Source: Nocardiopsis ansamitocini | GTDB lineage: Bacteria; Actinomycetota; Actinomycetes; Streptosporangiales; Streptosporangiaceae | Length of the DNA stretch: 64,000 bases | Reading direction: 5' to 3' | Assembly (NCBI RefSeq): GCF_030268225.1 | Contig: NZ_BSQG01000005.1 | Location: 248,001-312,000 of the forward strand | Shown: in pieces, positions 48,628 through 57,419 of the stretch | Position numbering within the stretch: position 1 is the first letter of the stretch | Layout of the letters: each line of letters opens with the position of its first letter | The notes under the pieces: model-generated | The model's database searches: none | What the model was told of the DNA's origin: nothing | The model's input: the letters and a program-made list of their open reading frames with translations, nothing else | Translations under genes and position numbers: made by a program

Positions 48628-48961
48628 GGAACCGCGAAGAAATCACACAAACGCGCCGGGTAAACGCGACACGGGGGGTATGGACTTCCCCCGGCGCCAG
48701 GCGGCCCGGCGCGCCGGATGCGCGCAGCACTAATTGACCGCCTCGAACAACATACTAGACAACTCTTACGAACCGGTAAGCGGGTCTGGACGTTCTCGTT
48801 GCGGCACAAAGCCGCCTGGGACCAAAAGCCGCACGAACAGCGGTGGGATTGCGCGCTCCCCGGTCGACGGCCGGCGCGATCAATACTGAAGGGAAGACGC
48901 CCCGGGGCGATCGGGCAGGACCGTCTTGCGCCCGGGGCGGGCGCACCACGCGCGGCACCCG
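48628..48961. other. Helicase leader region and terminator of the hydratase gene
   Basis: No gene seen. The part next to the helicase is its promoter and 5' leader. At 48899-48938 GCCCCGGG pairs with CCCGGGGC, a hairpin placed to end the enoyl-CoA hydratase transcript. Confidence 0.6.
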
Positions 48962-49771
48962 CTAGGCGCCAGCAACCAGCGCGCGCAGGCGGGCGATCTG
49001 CGCGGTGCGCTCTGCCCGTGCCTGAGTGGGGAGGTCGTTGTTCCGGGCCTGAAGCAGCAGTGCTTTGGTGGCCGCCGCGGCCTCGGCCGGCGTGGCCAGT
49101 AGCGCTTCCACCAAATCGGCTACGGCGGCGTCGAGCTGCGGCTCGGGCACCACGCGTTCGGCCAGGCGTAGTTCGTGGGCCTCCTGTGCCGAGACCGTCC
49201 GAGCGGTCAGGCACAACTCGATGGCGCGGTTGACGCCGACCAGGTCCACAAGGGGCTTGGTACCGGTGAGGTCGGGGACGAGACCGAGCGCGGGCTCCTT
49301 CATGCACAACTGGGCGTCGTCGGCCAGAACCCTGATGTCGCAGGCCAGAGCAAGCTGAAAACCGGCACCGATGGCATGGCCCCGCACAGCGGCGATGGAG
49401 ACGATGCCGGGCCGCCGCAACCATAGGTAGCCGTCTTGGTAGGCGGCGATTCCCGCGTCCAGGGCGGCGGTGTCGTCGGGGTCGCTGACGGCCCGGGCGA
49501 ACAGCGACTCCTCACCGGGGACCCCGCCGGGCTCGAACATCGCCAGGTCGATACCGGAGGAGAAGGTGGCCCCCTCCCCCGTGATCACGACGACACGCAC
49601 CGACTCGGAAAGGGACTGCCCGATCCGGGCCAGAGTGGTCCAGGTTCGGCCGGTCATGGCGTTGCGGCGTTCGGGGCGTGCGATGGTGATCCGCACGACG
49701 GCACCGTCGACCGCCATACCCAGCCCCGCCGCGGCCAATTCCTCGGTCGAGGGGATCGTCGCCTGCCCCAT
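48962..49771 (-). CDS. Enoyl-CoA hydratase/isomerase family protein
   Basis: A 269-residue crotonase-fold protein. The oxyanion-hole segments are FSSGIDLAMF (about 70-79) and IAAVRGHAIGAGFQLALACD (about 124-143). The catalytic Glu region reads MKEPALGLVPDLTGT, where family members often have EP..G..P..G. It probably hydrates or isomerises an acyl-CoA. The substrate is not evident and the gene stands alone. GGAGG precedes the ATG by seven bases. Confidence 0.88.
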   Translation of the reverse strand: MGQATIPSTEELAAAGLGMAVDGAVVRITIARPERRNAMTGRTWTTLARIGQSLSESVRVVVITGEGATFSSGIDLAMFEPGGVPGEESLFARAVSDPDDTAALDAGIAAYQDGYLWLRRPGIVSIAAVRGHAIGAGFQLALACDIRVLADDAQLCMKEPALGLVPDLTGTKPLVDLVGVNRAIELCLTARTVSAQEAHELRLAERVVPEPQLDAAVADLVEALLATPAEAAAATKALLLQARNNDLPTQARAERTAQIARLRALVAGA

Positions 49772-49865
49772 ACATGCCTCCGCGCACTCGGACCGCACCC
49801 AGAATCCGGTTCGGTTTACCGTTGTTGGAAGAGACCGTAGCCCGCACGCCCCCGGCGCGCGGGAC

Positions 49866-50078
49866 TCACCCCTGGTTTCTGCGCGTGGCCCCGCCGCGGC
49901 CACGCAACACCACGCCCGCCTCGGTGAGCAACCGGTGCACAAAACCGTAGGAGCGCCCGGTGGCAGCGGCGAGCGAGCGGATACTTTCCCCCTGCTCGTA
50001 GCGTTCCTTCAGGTCAGAGGCAAGATCCGACCGATCGCTTCCCGTCACGCGGGTGCCCTTTCTCAGAGTCTCTGCCAC
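49866..50078 (-). CDS. Small helix-turn-helix protein
   Basis: A 70-residue DNA-binding protein of a type conserved in actinomycetes: AETLRKGTRVTG at the start, ESIRSLAAATGRSYGFVHRLL as the helix-turn-helix (about 31-50), and a basic GRGGATRR end. GTG 50078 is chosen because AGGAGG lies five bases upstream; a longer frame to 50126 has no support. Target unknown. Confidence 0.85.
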   Translation of the reverse strand: MAETLRKGTRVTGSDRSDLASDLKERYEQGESIRSLAAATGRSYGFVHRLLTEAGVVLRGRGGATRRNQG

Positions 50079-50194
50079 GGATGCCTCCTGGTGGGTCAGC
50101 GAGATGGGCGACACATTGCTGCCCATGATCAGCCATGGACCGCCAACTGGCTACCCACCGGAGGGGAAAGAAAGGATGTCGTTGTGATAGCGGT

Positions 50195-50228
50195 GGTTCC
50201 CGGGTACGAAAAACCGTGCCGGGGAACC
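50195..50228 (-). terminator. Hairpin after the ABC-F gene
   Basis: GGTTCCCGG (50195-50203) pairs with CCGGGGAACC (50219-50228) with one bulged base, about 35 bases after the ABC-F stop. Confidence 0.6.
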
Positions 50229-50261
50229 ACCGGCGGGACCCGTCCGGCGCTGCGCAGGAGG

Positions 50262-51860
50262 TCAGGCCAGCGCGATGAGGTCGGCGAACTCGGTGTTCCA
50301 GACGTCCTCGACGCCGTCGGGCAACAGGATGACTCTTTCGGGCTGAAGTGCCTCGACCGCGCCCTCGTCGTGCGTGACCAGAACGATCGCGCCCTTGTAG
50401 TTGCGCAGCGCGCTGAGGATCTCCTCGCGGCTGGCCGGGTCGAGGTTGTTCGTCGGCTCGTCCAGGAGGAGCACATTGGCACTGGAGACGACCAGGGCGG
50501 CCAGCGCCAGCCGGGTCTTCTCTCCACCGGAGAGGACGCTGGCCGGCTTGTCGACGTCGTCGCCGGTGAACAGGAACGATCCCAGCGTGCGACGGGCCTC
50601 GACCTCGGGCAGGTCGGGGGCTGCGCTCATCATGTTGGCCAGCACCGAGCGCTCGGTGTCCAGGGTCTCGTGCTCCTGGGCGTAGTAGCCCAGCCGCAGC
50701 CCGTGCCCCGGGACCACGCCTCCGGTGTCGGGCTTTTCCACCCCGGCAAGGATCCGGAGCAGCGTTGTCTTGCCCGCACCGTTAAGACCGAGGATGACCA
50801 CCCGACTGCCGCGGTCGATGGCGAGGTCGACTCCCGTGAAGATCTCCAACGACCCGTAGGACTTGGAGAGCCCTTCAGCGGCGAGCGGGGTGCGACCGCT
50901 GGGGGCGGGGTCGGGGAACCGCAGTTTGGCGACCCGGTCGGCGACCCGCTGGCCGGCGACCGAGTTGAGCAGGCGGTCCGCACGGTTGAGCATCTGCTGG
51001 GCCGCTTTGGCCTTGCTGGCCTTGGCCCGGAACTTGTCGGCCTGCTTCTGTAGGGCCGACGCCTGCTTCTCGGCGTTGGCCTGCTCGCGTCGACGCCGGC
51101 GCTCGTCGGCCTCGCGCTGGGTCTGGTAGGCCTTCCAACCCATGTTGTAGATGTCGATGACGCAGCGGTTGGCGTCGAGGTAGAAGACCTTGTTGACCAC
51201 GTGTTCGACGAGTTCCACGTCGTGACTGATCACGATGAGCCCGCCCTGGTGGGACTTGAGGAAGTCGCGCAGCCAGACGATGGAGTCACCGTCGAGGTGG
51301 TTGGTGGGCTCGTCCAACAGCAGGGTGTCGGCACCGCTGAAGAGGATGCGCGCCAGCTCGACCCGGCGGCGCTGGCCGCCGGAGAGGGTGTGCAACGGCT
51401 GCTCCAGGATGCGCTGGGGCAACCCCAGGCTGGTGGCGATCGAGGCCGCTTCGGACTCGACCGCGTAACCGCCCAGCACGTGCAACCGCTCCTCGGCCCG
51501 CGCGTAGGCGCGCACCCCTTGGTCGCGGGTCTTGGGAACGTCGCTGGTCATCTTCTGCTCGGCCGCACGCATCGTGCGGAGGACGTCGTCGATGCCACGG
51601 GCGGAGAGGATACGGTCGCGCGCCAGGACTTCGAGGTCGCCGGTGCGCGGGTCCTGGGGCAGGTAACCGATACTCCCCGAGGACGTGACCCCACCACCGA
51701 CCGGCATGCCCTCTCCGGCGAGGACCTTGGTCATCGTCGTTTTCCCGGCTCCGTTGCGGCCGACCAGGCCGATCCGGTCGCCAGGGCCCACCCGGAAGGA
51801 CGTGGGCTCCAGCAGCAGGCGGGCGCCTACACGGAGTTCGAGGTCAGAAGCAATGAGCAT
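50262..51860 (-). CDS. ABC-F family ATPase
   Basis: A 532-residue soluble protein with two ABC domains: Walker A GRNGAGKTT near 35 and GLNGAGKTT near 350, signature LSGGQRRR and LSGGEKTR, Walker B LLLDEPTNHLD and LLLDEPTNNLD. A charged linker (about 250-300, READERRRRREQ) joins them. There are no membrane helices. ABC-F proteins act on ribosomes as translation factors or protect them from antibiotics. The short linker and lack of a resistance context favour a housekeeping role. Confidence 0.9.
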   Translation of the reverse strand: MLIASDLELRVGARLLLEPTSFRVGPGDRIGLVGRNGAGKTTMTKVLAGEGMPVGGGVTSSGSIGYLPQDPRTGDLEVLARDRILSARGIDDVLRTMRAAEQKMTSDVPKTRDQGVRAYARAEERLHVLGGYAVESEAASIATSLGLPQRILEQPLHTLSGGQRRRVELARILFSGADTLLLDEPTNHLDGDSIVWLRDFLKSHQGGLIVISHDVELVEHVVNKVFYLDANRCVIDIYNMGWKAYQTQREADERRRRREQANAEKQASALQKQADKFRAKASKAKAAQQMLNRADRLLNSVAGQRVADRVAKLRFPDPAPSGRTPLAAEGLSKSYGSLEIFTGVDLAIDRGSRVVILGLNGAGKTTLLRILAGVEKPDTGGVVPGHGLRLGYYAQEHETLDTERSVLANMMSAAPDLPEVEARRTLGSFLFTGDDVDKPASVLSGGEKTRLALAALVVSSANVLLLDEPTNNLDPASREEILSALRNYKGAIVLVTHDEGAVEALQPERVILLPDGVEDVWNTEFADLIALA

Positions 51861-52019
51861 GGGTGATGACGACTTTCTCGCTACGGCGCGCGGGGTGCGT
51901 GGAGGGGACGACGGTTCGGCGGCTCAGCCGCTCATGGAGCGGGGACCGCTGTTTGGGGACGTAAGGCTCGTCAGTCCGCAAGACGCACCCCACTACCCTA
52001 ACCGGTCCGGTAAAGCGGC

Positions 52020-52055
52020 CGGGCCACCGATCCGTCCACAGGATTCGGTGGCCCG
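52020..52055 (-). terminator. Terminator of the second AI-2E gene
   Basis: CGGGCCACCGA (52020-52030) pairs perfectly with TCGGTGGCCCG (52045-52055), 30 bases after the stop codon. Confidence 0.75.
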
Positions 52056-52083
52056 ACCGGACGCAACCGGCGGGAGAGGACTG

Positions 52084-53367
52084 CTACCCGTCCGCCGCGG
52101 GGGGTGGGCTGGTGGCCGGACGCGTCGTCGGGGCCGGCGACGCCGCCGGGGCTGCCGGGGCTGCCGGGGCCGCTGTGCCCTGGGGCGACGGGACGGAAGG
52201 AGCGGAGGCGCCGAGCACCTGCGCCTCGGCGATCGCGAAGGGCCGGTTGCGCAGCAGCGCGGCCAGGACCGCTGCCACCGGGGTCGCCAGGAACGCACCG
52301 GTGATGCCACCGATGATCGAACCGATGGCGATCGCCAGGAGCACCACCGCGGAAGGAAGCTCCAGGGCCTTTCCGTAGACACGGGGGGCGAAGACGTGAC
52401 TCTCCAACTGCTGTACGGCAACAGTGCCGGCCAGAATGATCAGCGCCACGATCCAGCCTTCCGCGACGAGGCCCACCAGGACCGAGATCAGCCCGGTCAG
52501 GAAGGCACCGATGACCGGCAGGAAGGCACCGATGAAGGTCAACACGATGAGCGGCCAGGCCAGGGTGGGGTCGAGGCAGAACAGCAGGACGATGCCGATG
52601 CCGATGGCGTCGAACAGACCCACCAGCGCGACCCCGCGCACGTAGCGGCCCATGACGTCGTAACTGACCTCGCCGGCGATCTGGATCGCGCGACGGCTCG
52701 GTTGGGGGAACAGTTCGCGCACCCACTTCATCAGCTCGTCGCCCGAGTGCACGAAGTAGACGGTGAGGACCAGGACCAGGATCACGCCGATCAGGACCTC
52801 GCCGACCCCGACGGCCACCGCCCAGGTCCCGCTGACCAACTGGCTGCTGTTGCGCTGGATCTCGGCCTGGGCGCTGGCCACCCAGTCACTGACCAGGCGG
52901 TCGTTTAATCCCAGCGAGGCGGCGAAGTCCTGCAGCGTGACCACGGCCTGGTTGACGCTGGTGGCGATGCTGTTGAAACCCGAGACCGCCGGCATCACGA
53001 CGATGGTGACGACGCCGCCGAAAGCGATCAGCGCCCCCAACACGGTGATGGCGGTGGCGGTCCCGCGCCCCATCCCCTTTGACCGCAGCCAGTTGGCGAC
53101 CGGCATGAGCAGCGCCGTGGCGAAAATGGCGAGGATGATCGGCAGGACCACGACCCGGATGTAGATCGCCCCCCACAACAGCAGGGCGACCACCACCCCG
53201 ATGACCAAGAGGCGCCAGGCGGCATTGCTGACCGTCTTCAAGAGGTCGTCCTGGTGCACCGGTTCCGGTGTGGGAGCCGGCACCGACTCGGGCGCGGGCA
53301 CAGCCCTGGTCCGCGCCGCACGACGCTTGCGCGCCGCGGACCACCATTTCGATCGCTTGAATTCCAC
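52084..53367 (-). CDS. AI-2E family (UPF0118) membrane protein, paralogue 2
   Basis: A 427-residue AI-2E-type membrane protein. It has a basic N-terminus, about eight membrane segments with the family's FIGAFLPVIGAFLTG and HVFAPRVYGKAL segments, and a C-terminal tail of Ala/Pro/Thr repeats (about 385-427). GTG 53367 has AAGGGG seven bases upstream; the frame extends to 53430 without a site. Substrate unknown. It resembles the gene at 35159-36334 in fold, but their termini differ. Confidence 0.85.
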   Translation of the reverse strand: MEFKRSKWWSAARKRRAARTRAVPAPESVPAPTPEPVHQDDLLKTVSNAAWRLLVIGVVVALLLWGAIYIRVVVLPIILAIFATALLMPVANWLRSKGMGRGTATAITVLGALIAFGGVVTIVVMPAVSGFNSIATSVNQAVVTLQDFAASLGLNDRLVSDWVASAQAEIQRNSSQLVSGTWAVAVGVGEVLIGVILVLVLTVYFVHSGDELMKWVRELFPQPSRRAIQIAGEVSYDVMGRYVRGVALVGLFDAIGIGIVLLFCLDPTLAWPLIVLTFIGAFLPVIGAFLTGLISVLVGLVAEGWIVALIILAGTVAVQQLESHVFAPRVYGKALELPSAVVLLAIAIGSIIGGITGAFLATPVAAVLAALLRNRPFAIAEAQVLGASAPSVPSPQGTAAPAAPAAPAASPAPTTRPATSPPPAADG

Positions 53368-53411
53368 CTTTTTACCCCTTAAGTCCCACTCGGCCCCGTT
53401 TCCCACCGACT

Positions 53412-53444
53412 GGGTACGGGTCCGAAGCACTCGGACCCGTACCC
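53412..53444. terminator. Hairpin between YccF and AI-2E genes
   Basis: GGGTACGGGTCCGA (53412-53425) pairs perfectly with TCGGACCCGTACCC (53431-53444), a 14-bp stem with a 5-base loop after the YccF stop. Confidence 0.8.
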
Positions 53445-53475
53445 CTGACCGCGGTCGCTCAAGGACCTATTCGAA

Positions 53476-53895
53476 TCAGATGCCCCATGTGGATCGGTGG
53501 GAACCGGAGGGAACGACCTCGTTGCCGAACGGCGCGAGGGCCATCGGAATCATCTTGATCGACGCCCAGGCCATGGGGATACCGATGATGGTGATCGCAA
53601 GCGCCGCCGCGGTCGTGATGTGACCGATGGTCAGCCACCAGCCGGCCACGATGATCCAGATGACGTTGCCGACGGTGCTGGCGGTGCCGGCATCATGACG
53701 GCGCACCAGGTCGCGGCCGAAAGGCCAGAGCGCGTAAGCGGCCATCCGGAAGGACGCGACACCGAAGGGGATGGTGATGATGAGGATGCAGCAGATGATC
53801 CCGGCGATGGCGTAACCAATCGCAAGCCAGAGCCCCGCCACGAACAGCCAGATGATGTTAAGGATTAACCGCAGCAGGCCCACGTTGCCCGACAC
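53476..53895 (-). CDS. YccF-domain membrane protein
   Basis: A 139-residue protein made of two YccF repeats. Each has a helix pair and the tail pattern IPFGVASFRMAAYALWPFGR and IPMAWASIKMIPMALAPFGN. About four membrane helices. The function of the family is unknown. GTG 53895 starts just ahead of the first helix; the open frame continues to 53949 but without a better site. Confidence 0.85.
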   Translation of the reverse strand: MSGNVGLLRLILNIIWLFVAGLWLAIGYAIAGIICCILIITIPFGVASFRMAAYALWPFGRDLVRRHDAGTASTVGNVIWIIVAGWWLTIGHITTAAALAITIIGIPMAWASIKMIPMALAPFGNEVVPSGSHRSTWGI

Positions 53896-54121
53896 CTCAT
53901 TCTTCTTTGGTCTTTGCACGGTCGGCCGACAACGGCGGCGACCGCTCAAGGTCTACTACGTCTGACGGGGACGCGGCGCCACCAGTTCCGGCGCCCATCC
54001 CGTACTTCCCCCCTAGGGGAAGCCCTGTTGTCCCGCTTCGTTCCCCTTCCCGGGAAACGCCGGGCCAAAAATCTATTTGCCTCCGGTGTGGCGTCTGTTC
54101 GCCATGGGGAGGCCATGCGTC

Positions 54122-54298
54122 GTGGAGAAGACACGAGAAGCCGAGGTCCTGCTGCCCCTGCCGGCCGATCCGCCGAGGATCTCGACTGCACGCGACTCCG
54201 TTGACGCCTCCGTGATGGATGAGTTGCTGCGCCGGGTGAAGCGGACCGGACGGCAGTTGTCCCAGCGCCGGGTGAATAGCGTCGGAGTCGGCGGGTAG
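54122..54298 (+). CDS. Possible small protein, 58 residues
   Basis: The GTG at 54122 has GGAGG nine bases upstream. The predicted product is charged, with a helical middle (VMDELLRRVKRTGRQLSQRR). I do not recognise it. It lies 47 bases before the metallo-beta-lactamase-fold gene and could be cotranscribed with it. The ATG at 54115 in another frame sits only two bases from the same ribosome site and is less likely. Confidence 0.35.
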   Translation: MEKTREAEVLLPLPADPPRISTARDSVDASVMDELLRRVKRTGRQLSQRRVNSVGVGG

Positions 54299-54345
54299 GC
54301 CACCCGGACCAACGCGGCAGAACGCCGACAGTCAAGGAGGCGGTC

Positions 54346-54987
54346 ATGCGATTGACCAAACTCGGCCACTCGTGCGTGCGTCTGGAGAAAGACGGAGCGA
54401 CGCTGGTGATCGACCCCGGCTCCTTCAGCGAGGAGGAGGCCGCGGTGGGTGCCGACGTCGTCGCCATCACGCACGAGCATCCCGACCACCTCGACACCGA
54501 CCGGTTGCGTGCGGCTGCGGCCGCCAACCCGGGGCTGCGGGTGTACGCGCACCCTTCGCTCGCCCCGCACCTGCTCCCTCTCGGGGTGACCCACCTGGGC
54601 GTGGAGTCGGGCGACCGCTTCGAGGTCGAGGGGTTCGACGTCCAGGTGCACGGGGAGCGGCACGCTGTCATCCACCCCGATATTCCGGTCGTACCCAACA
54701 TCGGGTTTCGGATTGATACCCCTACCGGCGGGGTGTTCCATCCCGGCGACGCCTACACCGTTCCCGACGATCCGGTCGGCACGCTCCTGGTCCCGCTGCA
54801 CGCCCCCTGGATGAAGTCCGCGGAACTCATCGACTACGTCCGCGCGGTCGGGGCCAGACGGAGTGTCGCCATCCACGACGGGCTGCTCAACGAGAACGGG
54901 ATAGCCGTCTACGGACGCAATCTGGCCATGACCGGCAGCGACGCGGGATACGAACGACTGTCGCCCGGAGAGAGCAGTGAGGTGTGA
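54346..54987 (+). CDS. Metal-dependent hydrolase, UlaG-like beta-lactamase fold
   Basis: A 213-residue protein of the MBL fold. It starts MRLTKLGHSCVRLE and has the metal motif THEHPDHLD (about 43-51), a later HPGDAY segment and a C-terminal IHDGLLN. These match the UPF0173/UlaG group of lactonase-like hydrolases. It is cytoplasmic with no signal peptide. The ATG follows AAGGAGGCGGTC. Substrate unknown. Confidence 0.85.
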   Translation: MRLTKLGHSCVRLEKDGATLVIDPGSFSEEEAAVGADVVAITHEHPDHLDTDRLRAAAAANPGLRVYAHPSLAPHLLPLGVTHLGVESGDRFEVEGFDVQVHGERHAVIHPDIPVVPNIGFRIDTPTGGVFHPGDAYTVPDDPVGTLLVPLHAPWMKSAELIDYVRAVGARRSVAIHDGLLNENGIAVYGRNLAMTGSDAGYERLSPGESSEV

Positions 54988-55438
54988 GCGCCATCGGCGA
55001 CAAGGATGTGACCGGCGTATCAACACAGACCTCTGGCCAGAGACCGAAAACCCCCCTAGGATGTTCCTTATCCGTCCCGTCAGGGGTGGATCACGTATTT
55101 CTGCCGTAAACCATGACAGGTACCCGGTTCGTCCAGTGCCCTAATCTAGTTTTCGGTAACGGTTCAGCGAGGAATTTCCCTACCCCCCGTGCGCGATCGG
55201 GAGCGGGGATGGCATGATTACGTACCGGCCCGCAGGGAGAGCGTCTTCCGCCTCCTCGGCCCGTCGCGTGAGCGCCCGCCGATTCGGCGGATCTGCGCCA
55301 GCGTGGTCTCAACCACACGGGGAACACCGAAGCACAGCACGGCGTTAACACCGTGCTGGGCGACTCACGTAGCTTTGCCCAGTTTGATCATCAGCTTGCA
55401 CATAGCTTACTAGCGATTTCAGTAGAGGTGGTTCAACC
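54988..55438. other. Long leader/promoter region of the WhiB-like gene
   Basis: 450 bases without a recognisable gene. At 55335-55358 CAGCACGG..GTTAAC..CCGTGCTG forms a 24-base palindrome broken at one pair. It could be a regulator site or an RNA hairpin. A likely promoter lies closer to the gene (TTGCAC near 55398). Such long upstream regions are common for wbl genes. Confidence 0.5.
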
Positions 55439-55738
55439 ATGTCTCAGGTACGTCGGCAGGCCGCGCTGCGCCCCCGCCCGAGCTGGGGGTGGCAGGATGC
55501 CGCCGCGTGCCGGGGCGAGGACCTTGTGCTCTTCTTCGGCCCGGATGGCGAACGCCAGCCGGAGCGGGAGATTCGCGAGCGCAAGGCCAAGGAGATCTGC
55601 GCTCACTGCCCCGTCCGCACCGAATGTCTCGACTACGCGATCTCGCGTCCCGAGAAGTACGGAACGTGGGGCGGGCTCAACGAAGACGAGCGCGCGTCCG
55701 AGCGCCGGCGTCGTATGCGCCGCGCCAACGCAGCCTGA
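55439..55738 (+). CDS. WhiB-family iron-sulfur transcription factor
   Basis: A 99-residue Wbl protein. It has four Cys: one in AAACRGED, two in CAHC and one in ECLDY. These bind a 4Fe-4S cluster. The turn GTWGGLNEDERA is followed by a basic C-terminus RRRRMRR that binds DNA. Wbl proteins act with the major sigma factor in development and stress. The exact subclass is uncertain; the FFGPDGERQPEREIRER spacer and end do not match WhiB, WhiD, WblA or WblC as I know them. AGAGGTGG precedes the ATG. Confidence 0.92.
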   Translation: MSQVRRQAALRPRPSWGWQDAAACRGEDLVLFFGPDGERQPEREIRERKAKEICAHCPVRTECLDYAISRPEKYGTWGGLNEDERASERRRRMRRANAA

Positions 55739-55874
55739 TCCCGCCTCGCCCCCGGCGAGAATCGCGGCGCTGAGCACCCGCCCCCTTTGGGTGGCTCGGC
55801 AAGGACCGGCAAGGCACGTTCCCTAACGGACCTCCCCCGGCAACAACTCAGTATCCGGCCCGATCGGCCGTTCC

Positions 55875-55913
55875 CCGCGGCGCCCCGACGTTTCCTCGTC
55901 GAGGGCGCCGCGG
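55875..55913. terminator. Bidirectional hairpin
   Basis: CCGCGGCGCCC pairs with GGGCGCCGCGG, with a further GACG/CGTC pairing near the loop, between the WhiB-like gene and the convergent fusion gene. Confidence 0.75.
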
Positions 55914-55938
55914 TGTCGTCCAGCCACCGGTACCCCCG

Positions 55939-57240
55939 TCAGAGAGTGCGCCGGAACCACTCCGCGGCCCGCTCTCCCACCGGGCGCCATTCCTCCGAGT
56001 GGTCGAGCAGCTGTTCGGCGCCCGGAAGTACGACCAGCTCGTAGGGCGCCCCCAACCGGCCCAACGCCCACTCGGCGAGTTCCCGGACGAACGGGTCCGC
56101 CCCCTGCACCATGATCAGCGCCGGGGAGCGGACCTGCGAAAGCGCGTCACCGGCCAGGTCGATCCGGCCACCTCTGAGCACCAGCGCTCCCACGTCGTGC
56201 GGCAGCCGGGCCGCGGCCACCAGAGCCGCCGGCGCCGCGGTGCCGATGCCCAGCAGACCGACCGGGCCGCCGGCCACGGTGGTGGCCCGACGCAACCAGC
56301 TCACCGCGGCCGCCAATCGGTCCCCCAGCACAAGGGGGCCTGCCCCGCTTCCGCCGTTGGCCGCCTCGTTGCGCTCTGCGGGGGTGAGAAGGTCGAGCAG
56401 CAGGGTGGCGTACCCGCTTTGGCGCAGGACCGTGCCGATGGCACGGTTGTAGGGACTGCCCCTGCCGTGCCCGACCCCGCACACGACCGCCCCGCGGATG
56501 GCTGCCGGCAGGGTGAGGTCGCCGTCCAGGTGCCGGTCGTGCACCTGGACACGAACAGCACGCTCGGTCTGCCCCGTGGAGTCGGCGTCGCGCAACTCGG
56601 TCAGCACGGCAGTGACGTGGCCGTCGCCCACCTGGGTGAAATCGCGGTACCACTCCCCCACCGCCCGAAAGTTCTCCGGAACGGCCAGCGCGACAACCTG
56701 GTCGGCCTCCGGTTGCAACAGGGTGAGCGCCCGGGGCGCGATGACCGGGACCGCGAGGAAGAGCCGGGCCGGGCACTGACGACGCACCATGCGCAGTGCG
56801 GTTCGGGCGGTGCCACCGGTGGCCGCACCGTCGTCGACGACGATGACGTCGCGGCCGGTGAGTCTGGGCGCCTGTCTGTCTCCCCGATAGACCTCCAGGC
56901 GGCGTCCGAGTTCGACGCGCTCGGCACCGACCACATCGGCCAACTGCCCACGGGACAGGCGCAGCCTCGACAACGTGCCGTCGTCGTAGCAGACGTGCCC
57001 GTCTTCGGCGAGGGCTCCGACTCCGGCCTCAGGGCGGCCCGGCAGACCGATCTTGCGCACTACCAGGACGTCCAATGGAACGGATAATCGCCTGGCCAGT
57101 TCCGCACCCACCGGCACCCCACCGCGCGGCAGCGCGATCACGACCGGGTCGGTTTCGGCAAGGGCGCCCACCCGTTCGGCGAGCAGTCGTCCGGCCTCTG
57201 CCCGGTCGGCGAACGGCAGTGATACGGGTAGTGGACTCAC
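55939..57240 (-). CDS. Phosphoribosyltransferase fused to a degenerate dienelactone-hydrolase domain
   Basis: A 433-residue fusion. The N-terminal half (about 1-215) is a phosphoribosyltransferase: VIALPRGGVPVGAELA, LVVRKIGLP, and the PRPP loop VIVVDDGAATGGTA (about 135-148). The C-terminal half (about 225-433) is a dienelactone-hydrolase-like alpha/beta fold. Its nucleophile elbow reads LLGIGTAAPAAL where the relatives I recall have GASTGAAAAL, so the Ser is lost. The His region reads GAEQLLDHS where relatives have GATHLF. The second half therefore looks non-catalytic. GTG 57240 is the chosen start. Fusions of this kind occur in actinobacteria; their role is unknown. Confidence 0.85.
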   Translation of the reverse strand: MSPLPVSLPFADRAEAGRLLAERVGALAETDPVVIALPRGGVPVGAELARRLSVPLDVLVVRKIGLPGRPEAGVGALAEDGHVCYDDGTLSRLRLSRGQLADVVGAERVELGRRLEVYRGDRQAPRLTGRDVIVVDDGAATGGTARTALRMVRRQCPARLFLAVPVIAPRALTLLQPEADQVVALAVPENFRAVGEWYRDFTQVGDGHVTAVLTELRDADSTGQTERAVRVQVHDRHLDGDLTLPAAIRGAVVCGVGHGRGSPYNRAIGTVLRQSGYATLLLDLLTPAERNEAANGGSGAGPLVLGDRLAAAVSWLRRATTVAGGPVGLLGIGTAAPAALVAAARLPHDVGALVLRGGRIDLAGDALSQVRSPALIMVQGADPFVRELAEWALGRLGAPYELVVLPGAEQLLDHSEEWRPVGERAAEWFRRTL

Positions 57241-57419
57241 GGCAACCACCGCACAACTCGGCTCTGCACGGAAAACGTGCCTACCGGCATACCCGTTGAA
57301 GTCGCCGGACCAACCACGACGGAGCGGCCGATCCGCCCGGGGAACCATCAGTACGGTTGTCGGCCCTTGCCCCGGCCCGCGACGCGCGTTTTCCGAAGCG
57401 CTACCGGCCGGCCGTCGAA

